Assembly (NCBI GenBank): GCA_002297505.1
Contig: DBLQ01000098.1
Location: 1,255 to 65,254 of the forward strand
Source of the DNA: Flavobacteriales bacterium UBA720
Lineage (GTDB): Bacteria; Bacteroidota; Bacteroidia; Flavobacteriales; Weeksellaceae
Length of the DNA stretch: 64,000 nt
Direction of reading: 5' to 3'
The notes under the pieces are model-generated. The model was not told where the DNA came from. It did not search any database and was given only the letters and a program-made list of their open reading frames with translations. Every line of letters begins with the position of its first letter. Within the stretch, counting starts at the first letter, position 1. This document shows positions 58,945 to 64,000 of the stretch, piece by piece. The position numbers and the translations under genes are program-made.

Positions 58945-59676
58945 TTACTTTATTCCTTTGATGAATGCACTGCCCTTTGCTTCCCAATCTTCATTCTCCA
59001 GAAGGATCTTCACGAAAGCCGTCCCGATGATCCCACCTTGAGCTTGCTCCGTTACATTCTCGAAATCCGATTTGTTCTTGATTCCGAATCCTATGAAAAC
59101 TGGATTCGTTAAGTTTAAGGAAGCCAGTCTGTTCAGATATTTTTCATTCTTCAAAACGGCATTATCGTTTCCCGTTGTAGAAGAGGAGCTCACGGCGTAC
59201 AAAAATCCGGAACTCAAAGAATCCAGATATTGGATGCGCTCTTCCGACGTTTCCGGCGTCACCAGAAACGTAAGATTCAAATTGTATTTTTTCAAAATTT
59301 CGCCATATTGCTGTTCAAAAGCAACGGGTGGCAGATCCGGAATGATCAGTCCCGAAACGCCGACTTCCGCACATTTCTGACAAAAGTTCTCAAAACCGAA
59401 TTGCAAAACCGGATTCAGATATCCCATTAATATTTTCGGAATCGTCACAGAGTCTTTGATTTCTGCCAACTGTTCAAATAGTTTTTTGATGGACATTCCG
59501 TTCTTCAAAGCCAAAGAATGCGCCTCCTGAATCACCGGTCCATCCGCCACAGGATCAGAATAAGGAATCCCGATTTCCATCATATCCGCTCCCGATTCCT
59601 GGATCAGTCTGGCGATTTTTACGGTGTCATCCAGCTTTGGAACGCCTGCTGTAAAGTATATGTTTAGTTTTTTCAT
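58945..59676 (-). CDS. trpA: Tryptophan synthase alpha subunit
   Basis: 243-residue TIM barrel cleaving indole-3-glycerol phosphate to indole, which passes to TrpB. Catalytic Glu is in MMEIGIPYSDPVADGP (E34) with the conserved Asp (D45). The signature PPVAFEQQ and LVTPETSEERI loops and the phosphate-site GFGIKNKSDF are present. It is the last gene of the minus-strand operon, 96 bp after trpB, with ATCAACCATCAACC-type repeats between them. Confidence 0.96.
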   Translation of the reverse strand: MKKLNIYFTAGVPKLDDTVKIARLIQESGADMMEIGIPYSDPVADGPVIQEAHSLALKNGMSIKKLFEQLAEIKDSVTIPKILMGYLNPVLQFGFENFCQKCAEVGVSGLIIPDLPPVAFEQQYGEILKKYNLNLTFLVTPETSEERIQYLDSLSSGFLYAVSSSSTTGNDNAVLKNEKYLNRLASLNLTNPVFIGFGIKNKSDFENVTEQAQGGIIGTAFVKILLENEDWEAKGSAFIKGIK

Positions 59677-59772
59677 AATTTAGTTGATTGTTGTAGGTTG
59701 TCAGTTGATAGTATAAGAATAAAAATTTTAGGGATAGTGTTGGCAACTTTATAAGCCATCAACCAATAACTA

Positions 59773-60960
59773 TCAACCATCAACCAAGTTTTTCAAATAC
59801 GTTTCCATATCCTTATCGCCACGTCCGCTGAGGCAAATCACAACGATATCATCCTTTTCAAATTTCTTTTTATCCAAAACTGCCAAAGCGTGCGCACTTT
59901 CAAGAGCCGGAATGATGCCTTCAATTTTAGTCAGTTCGAAAGCCGATTTCAAGGCTTCATCATCAGTAATGCTGAAAAACGTCGCGCGGTTGGTTCGGAA
60001 CAGATTAGCGTGCATCGGCCCGATTCCCGGATAATCCAAACCAGCTGAAATGGAATGCGGTTCGATGACTTGACCATCTTCCGTTTGCATCACCAGACTT
60101 TGACTTCCGTGCAAAATTCCTAAAGTCCCCAAAAAAGTGGTTGCTGCAGATTTCCCGGAATGTATGCCCAGACCACCGGCTTCCGCTGCAATGAGTTTCA
60201 CATTCTCATCATTCACAAAATGATAGAAAGTTCCCGCTGCATTACTTCCGCCACCAACGCACGCAATGACGTAATCCGGATTTTCTCTCCCGATTTTTTC
60301 TTTCAACTGTTCTTTGATTTCTTTTGAAATCACACTTTGAAATCTCGCCACCAAATCGGGGAACGGATGCGGACCAACCACACTTCCGATGATGTAATGT
60401 GTGGTGGAAGGATTATTAATCCAGTCTCTTAGAGCTTCGTTCACAGCATCTTTCAGCGTTTTGGAACCCGATGTCGCAGGAACGACAGTTGCTCCGAGCA
60501 TCTTCATACGCGCAACATTGGGTGCTTGTCTGGCGATATCGACTTCGCCCATATAAACAATGCATTCCAAACCAAGCAGAGCGCAGGCTGTTGCCGTTGC
60601 CACGCCGTGCTGACCTGCTCCGGTTTCGGCAATGATTCTGTGTTTGCCTAGTTTCTTGGCGAGCAATGCTTGTCCCAAAGCATTATTGATTTTGTGCGCA
60701 CCAGTGTGGTTCAAATCTTCTCTTTTGAGATAAATCTGAGTCTGATATTTTTGGCTCAAATTCTTGGCAAAATAGAGTGGTGTGGCACGTCCGACATAGT
60801 TCTTCAACAGATCCTGAAATTCATCTTGGAACTCTTCAGATTCTATGATTTGGATATATTTTTCCTGTAATTCAGCAACGTTTGGGTAAAGCATTTCGGG
60901 AATGAAAGCACCTCCGAACTCGCCGTAATAACCGTTTTTATCTGGGTTTTGGTAGTTCAT
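59773..60960 (-). CDS. trpB: Tryptophan synthase beta subunit
   Basis: 395-residue PLP enzyme that joins indole and serine to make tryptophan. PLP Lys is K90 in HTGAHKINNALGQ, the phosphate loop is GGGSNAAGTF, and the YYGEFGGAFIPEML start is canonical. The catalytic Glu region AETGAGQHG is intact. The stop codon and C-terminus (LVDG) lie in an ATCAACC-type repeat. The cassette with the IS200-like transposase separates it from trpF. Confidence 0.97.
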   Translation of the reverse strand: MNYQNPDKNGYYGEFGGAFIPEMLYPNVAELQEKYIQIIESEEFQDEFQDLLKNYVGRATPLYFAKNLSQKYQTQIYLKREDLNHTGAHKINNALGQALLAKKLGKHRIIAETGAGQHGVATATACALLGLECIVYMGEVDIARQAPNVARMKMLGATVVPATSGSKTLKDAVNEALRDWINNPSTTHYIIGSVVGPHPFPDLVARFQSVISKEIKEQLKEKIGRENPDYVIACVGGGSNAAGTFYHFVNDENVKLIAAEAGGLGIHSGKSAATTFLGTLGILHGSQSLVMQTEDGQVIEPHSISAGLDYPGIGPMHANLFRTNRATFFSITDDEALKSAFELTKIEGIIPALESAHALAVLDKKKFEKDDIVVICLSGRGDKDMETYLKNLVDG

Positions 60961-60977
60961 ATATTTTATTTTATTGA

Positions 60978-60990
60978 GCCACGAAGTGGC
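60978..60990. repeat. 5-3-5 mini-hairpin GCCAC-gaa-GTGGC
   Basis: Perfect 5-bp stem with a 3-nt loop, 14 bp outside the left end of the transposase cassette. It resembles GTCCC-ttt-GGGAC at 61552-61564 on the other side. Confidence 0.6.
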
Positions 60991-61003
60991 GATTTAACAA
61001 AGA

Positions 61004-61538
61004 ATAAGATGCAATCCTATTTTATGCGGATTTGAATTAAATGCAATTCAATCCCAAAGATATTTTTCATCATATTGGATTTTATATTTTTGATGATAAC
61101 TGATTAATTCTTTTTTGAAATCATAGTTCTTATGATGTTCTCTCTGGTTTTTAATATAATTTTTAACCACAAAAATGTTATTCGGACTCACAGAAAATGC
61201 GCCATAACCATCTTGCCAAGATAAAGATTTATATTTTTCTCCTTTGGTTTTGATCCATTTCGAAGAATGCGCTTTGACTTTCTGTACCAATTTCATCAAT
61301 GCAATTTTTCGCGAGAGTAGGCAAAGCATATGGATGTGATTGTCAGTTCCTCCAATTTGTATTGCTGTACTTTCGAAACCTTTGCAAAGAGTTCCGATGT
61401 AAGCGAACAGCTCATTTTCAATATTTTCGTCGATAAAATCATTTCTATATTTCGTGCTGAAAATGATATGGATGTAATTTTTAACTAGAGATTGTGGCAT
61501 ATTTTCATCTGTATTTTTTTTATAGGATTGCATCCTAT
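61004..61538 (-). mobile_element. IS200-like/RAYT-type cassette with inverted terminal hairpins
   Basis: The 535-bp element carries a HUH transposase. Its left end ATAAGATGCAATCCTAT (61004-61020) and the reverse complement of its right end ATAGGATGCAATCCTAT (61522-61538) match at 16 of 17 positions. Each end is itself a 7-3-7 hairpin (one mismatch on the left). This inverted hairpin arrangement is typical of REP-associated tyrosine transposase units rather than of simple IS elements with terminal repeats. It sits in the trp operon, reads in the same direction, and includes the trpF stop codon. Confidence 0.78.
61048..61500 (-). CDS. IS200/IS605-like (Y1, HUH) transposase, RAYT type
   Basis: 150 residues from the ATG at 61498-61500 (MPQSLVKNYIHIIF), the usual start of this family. 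HUH motif is NHIHML (H55, H57). The likely catalytic Tyr is Y115 in VKNYIKNQREHH. The motif SWQDGYGAFSVSPNN and the C-terminal YDEKYLWD are characteristic of these single-strand transposases. An upstream ATG at 61533 lies inside the terminal hairpin and is less likely. Confidence 0.88.
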   Translation of the reverse strand: MPQSLVKNYIHIIFSTKYRNDFIDENIENELFAYIGTLCKGFESTAIQIGGTDNHIHMLCLLSRKIALMKLVQKVKAHSSKWIKTKGEKYKSLSWQDGYGAFSVSPNNIFVVKNYIKNQREHHKNYDFKKELISYHQKYKIQYDEKYLWD

Positions 61539-62230
61539 TCTCGACTAGTGCGTCCCTTTGGGACTTCTGTTAGATTTATAAATTCTTTAATTTTCTCTAA
61601 ATCTTTATTTCCAGCCTCGATTTCAAATTTTGAATTAATGTCGAGAGCGATTGGTTGATGGTTAATTGTTGATAGTTGATGGATATTTTCCAATGAAATT
61701 CCGCCGCTTAAAAAATAAGGAACTGTAATTTCGATATCATTTAAAATCTTCCAGTCAAAAGTTTTTCCAGTTCCGCCAAATGCTTTGGAATCTGTATCGA
61801 ATAGGAGATAATCAATTTTAGATTTTAAATTATGAATTTTAGATTCTAAATTTTCTGTCTGATTTCCGATTCTGATGACTTTTATAATTCCAATTTCTGG
61901 ATTCAGTTTTTGTCTTAATGTTGAAATGAAATCTTCAGTCTCATCGCCGTGAAGTTGAATGAAATTCAATTTTGATTTTTCTGAAATCTCAACAATTTTT
62001 TCTAAATCTTCATTCACAAAAACTCCAACTTTACCTTGATGATTGATTTCTGAAATTTTCTTTAAACTCAAATGATTCAGAACATATCTTGGTGATTTTT
62101 CATAAAAGATAAATCCCAGAAAATCAACTTTCATATCAATCAATTCTTGAATCTGATTGAGTTTTGTTAATCCGCAGACTTTTAGTTTTGGTTTTTGGTT
62201 GATGGTTTTTGGTTGACGGTTTTCAGACAT
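61535..62230 (-). CDS. trpF: Phosphoribosylanthranilate isomerase
   Basis: 231 residues, longer than the usual 205-210. The core is intact: LKVCGLTKLNQIQEL with the catalytic Cys, FYEKSPRYV, FIQLHGDET, the Asp in LLFDTDSKAFGGTGKTFDW, and SGGISLENI. Extra material: a 15-residue N-terminal extension, a helical insert near TENLESKIHNLKSK, and a C-terminal tail (PKGRTSRE) ending in the transposase cassette. Repeats of the kind found between genes code for the N-terminus and the segment QLSTINHQP. It starts 18 bp after trpC. Confidence 0.92.
   Translation of the reverse strand: MSENRQPKTINQKPKLKVCGLTKLNQIQELIDMKVDFLGFIFYEKSPRYVLNHLSLKKISEINHQGKVGVFVNEDLEKIVEISEKSKLNFIQLHGDETEDFISTLRQKLNPEIGIIKVIRIGNQTENLESKIHNLKSKIDYLLFDTDSKAFGGTGKTFDWKILNDIEITVPYFLSGGISLENIHQLSTINHQPIALDINSKFEIEAGNKDLEKIKEFINLTEVPKGRTSRE
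61552..61564. repeat. 5-3-5 mini-hairpin GTCCC-ttt-GGGAC inside trpF
   Basis: Perfect stem with 3-nt loop, 13 bp outside the transposase cassette, translated as part of the trpF C-terminal tail. Confidence 0.6.
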
Positions 62231-62248
62231 TGTTAAATTGATAAACTG

Positions 62249-63028
62249 TTACACTGTTACATTAGAAATAAATTCATAGAATTTCTTTCCCGGATTTTCA
62301 TTTTTCATAAAATATTCGCCCATCAAAAATCCGTCGAAACCTTTTTCCTTCAGGAATTTGAAATCTTCTTCATTGTAAATTCCGCTTTCTGCAATTGATA
62401 AAATATCGTTTGGAAGCTGATTCTTCAAATCCACGGAATGCTGCAAATCGACTTTGAAATTTTTCAAATTCCTGTTGTTAATGCCAACGAAATCGACATT
62501 TTTATTGATGTGAATTAATTCATCTTCCGAGTGGATTTCCAGTAAAACTTCGAGGTCGAGAGAATGCGCCAACTCTGTAAATTCCGAAACCTGAGTTGGA
62601 GAAAGACAGGACGCAATCAACAAAATAACATCAGCTCCACTGGATTTGGCTTCATAAAACTGATATTCATCAATCATAAAATCCTTTCTCAAAATTGGAA
62701 TGTTAATGTGATTTCTGACACTCAAAATATCTTCAAAACTTCCTCCGAAAAAATCCTGATCCGTCAAAATAGAAACTGCGCTTGCTCCAAATTTTTCATA
62801 TTGAGAAACAACTTCTAAAGGTGAAACCCGATCATTGATAACGCCTTTGCTCGGCGATTGTCTTTTGAATTCAGTAATGACTCCGGATTTTGTTTTGATG
62901 GTTTCTTTCAAGGAAAATGTTTTCCTTCCAAAAAATGCTGAATCTTTCAGTTGTTCAATGGAAATCTTTGATTTTGCATCTGCAACTTCCTGTTTTTTTC
63001 GTTCGATGATTTTATCTAGGATGTTCAT
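62249..63028 (-). CDS. trpC: Indole-3-glycerol-phosphate synthase
   Basis: 259-residue TIM-barrel enzyme that closes the indole ring from CdRP. Motifs: LDKIIERKKQEV, EFKRQSPSKG with catalytic Lys, VSILTDQDFFGG, LRKDFMIDEYQ (Lys and Glu), LEIHSEDEL and GINNRNLKNF. Length and order are standard, separate from TrpF. It is part of the trpDCFBA operon; the spacer to trpD carries a perfect 19-bp inverted repeat. Confidence 0.96.
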   Translation of the reverse strand: MNILDKIIERKKQEVADAKSKISIEQLKDSAFFGRKTFSLKETIKTKSGVITEFKRQSPSKGVINDRVSPLEVVSQYEKFGASAVSILTDQDFFGGSFEDILSVRNHINIPILRKDFMIDEYQFYEAKSSGADVILLIASCLSPTQVSEFTELAHSLDLEVLLEIHSEDELIHINKNVDFVGINNRNLKNFKVDLQHSVDLKNQLPNDILSIAESGIYNEEDFKFLKEKGFDGFLMGEYFMKNENPGKKFYEFISNVTV

Positions 63029-63040
63029 TTTATTTTTTCG

Positions 63041-63126
63041 ACCACAAAAGTCACAAAAGATTTCAATTGCATTTTGATCTATATAAAGCCTAAAAAGTTT
63101 TTAGCAACTTTTGTGACTTTTGTGGT
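63041..63126. repeat. Perfect 19-bp inverted repeat between trpC and trpD
   Basis: ACCACAAAAGTCACAAAAG (63041-63059) and its exact reverse complement (63108-63126), with 48 nt between. The phrase resembles the CCACAAAG repeats near 12.82-12.88 kb. Confidence 0.85.
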
Positions 63127-63136
63127 TTCCCAATTT

Positions 63137-64000
63137 TTAATTAATAATATTTTTCAAACTTTTCAACGCTTTTCCGGTTTCCAAACTTTCTTTTGCTAAA
63201 GCCAGACAATCGTCGTAATTTCCATATTTTCCTGTATTTTCCAGAGCGATGGATGCGTTCGCAAGAACGACAGAATTCTGTTCGTTGGTTCCGTTTCCTT
63301 CCAGGATTTGCATGAATATTTTTGCTGATTCTTCCTTGGTGTGGCCTCCAAAAATACTATCAGGATTAACATTTTTGAATTTCAAATCTTCTGCAGAATA
63401 GATTTTTTCCCCAATTTTATTGAAAATTTTGGTGTCGTCGGTCAATGAAATTTCGTCATAACCATCCAAAGCATGAACGAGCATAAACTCGCTTTTCTGC
63501 TTTTGCAGAAGATATTGATAGACTCTTGCAATTTCCAGATTCGCAACACCAATCATTGTGAAATCTGGACGCGCAGGATTCACCAACGGTCCCAGAAGAT
63601 TGAAAAACGTTTTCAGTCCGAGCTGTTTTCTGAATGGCGCCACCGATTTCAAAGCGGGATGAAACATCGGTGCGTGCAGAAAACAAATGTTTCCTTTTTC
63701 CAGATCAGCTTTCAAATCGTCGGAATTATCTTTGAATTGATAACCTAATTCTTCCAAAACATTGGACGAGCCGGAAATGGACGACGCGCCGTAATTGCCT
63801 TGTTTGGCGACTTTTTGTCCGGTTCCGGCAACGATGAAACTCGCTAAAGTAGAAATGTTGAAGGTATTTTTCCCGTCGCCACCAGTTCCAACGATGTCGA
63901 CCAAGTCTTTAGTTCCCAAATCGACTGGTTTTGCCAATTGCAATAATGCTTCGCGGAAACCTGTGAGTTCTTCCAGTGTAATGGTTCGCATCAGGAAAAC
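63137..64000 (-). CDS. trpD: Anthranilate phosphoribosyltransferase (N-terminus outside window)
   Basis: 287 visible residues, with the normal 40-50 residue N-terminus beyond the right edge. It transfers a phosphoribosyl group from PRPP to anthranilate. The PRPP loop VGTGGDGKNTFNIST is present; the usual KHGNR loop reads KQGNYGASSISGSSNVLE, as in flavobacterial members. HAPMFHPALKSVAPFRKQLGLKTFFN follows. It is upstream in the trp operon, whose earlier genes (trpE, trpG expected) are not in the window. Confidence 0.95.
   Translation of the reverse strand, partial: VFLMRTITLEELTGFREALLQLAKPVDLGTKDLVDIVGTGGDGKNTFNISTLASFIVAGTGQKVAKQGNYGASSISGSSNVLEELGYQFKDNSDDLKADLEKGNICFLHAPMFHPALKSVAPFRKQLGLKTFFNLLGPLVNPARPDFTMIGVANLEIARVYQYLLQKQKSEFMLVHALDGYDEISLTDDTKIFNKIGEKIYSAEDLKFKNVNPDSIFGGHTKEESAKIFMQILEGNGTNEQNSVVLANASIALENTGKYGNYDDCLALAKESLETGKALKSLKNIIN

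Noticed and set aside
1..64000. tRNA, rRNA or known riboswitch genes
   Set aside because: None recognised by eye. A covariance-model search (tRNAscan, Rfam) would be needed to exclude diverged RNAs.

Overview
The window is low-GC, gene-dense DNA from a Bacteroidetes bacterium, most likely a Flavobacteriia/Weeksellaceae (Chryseobacterium-like) organism; the genus is an inference. The grounds are several proteins with type IX secretion (T9SS) C-terminal sorting domains, lineage-typical families (GLPGLI, DUF5686, DUF4294, DUF6922), mevalonate-pathway genes, near absence of Shine-Dalgarno sites, and promoter elements of the Bacteroidetes form TTG-N19/20-TAnnTTTG. No rRNA, tRNA, prophage or CRISPR array was recognised.

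Layout. 1-9.6 kb: PBP4-type carboxypeptidase, rpe, an M42 peptidase, DUF4294, a LolA-like carrier, a large T9SS M36 metalloprotease with a PA insert, and a 2-oxoacid dehydrogenase E2. 9.6-12.3 kb: two RelE/ParE-type toxin-antitoxin modules around prfB; the first toxin is broken by one missing base. 12.4-19.3 kb: thiolase, an array of 21-bp dyads, an MFS (UMF1) transporter, a mevalonate-kinase-like gene with a UbiA-like prenyltransferase, a tail-anchored J-domain protein and a 50-residue Cys/Lys-rich gene on the opposite strand. 19.4-27.7 kb: a GDSL hydrolase, three tandem T9SS endonuclease I paralogues, rbfA with a FtsX-type permease, and two alpha/beta hydrolases. 27.9-46.2 kb: mostly housekeeping (pepP, idi, rsmA, ung, pdxJ, gcvP, an MscS channel), a DUF5686 barrel between two lactonase paralogues, and a DUF6922/AbiEii pair. 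46.5-56.9 kb: an OmpA-family porin, an OmpR-type two-component system and a TolC/CusB/CusA heavy-metal RND efflux set. 56.9-58.4 kb: an 850-bp repeat-rich gap with a second array (22-bp period), then an exported peptide-deformylase-like protein lacking the motif II cysteine. 58.9-64 kb: a trpDCFBA operon on the minus strand with an IS200-like (RAYT-type) HUH transposase cassette between trpF and trpB.

How it fits together. Mevalonate kinase and type I idi point to isoprenoid supply through mevalonate. The two-component system next to the RND genes resembles CusRS-CusCBA. The secreted proteases and nucleases suggest scavenging of protein and DNA.

The most unusual material is repetitive: two short-period arrays (21 and 22 bp), 5-3-5 mini-hairpins, a transposase cassette with hairpin ends whose right end contains the trpF stop codon, and short dispersed phrases (ATCAACTATCAAC-like, CCACAAAG-like) that also occur inside coding sequence. 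Several genes have a TAnnTTTG element ending only 4-6 nt before the ATG, which predicts leaderless mRNAs.
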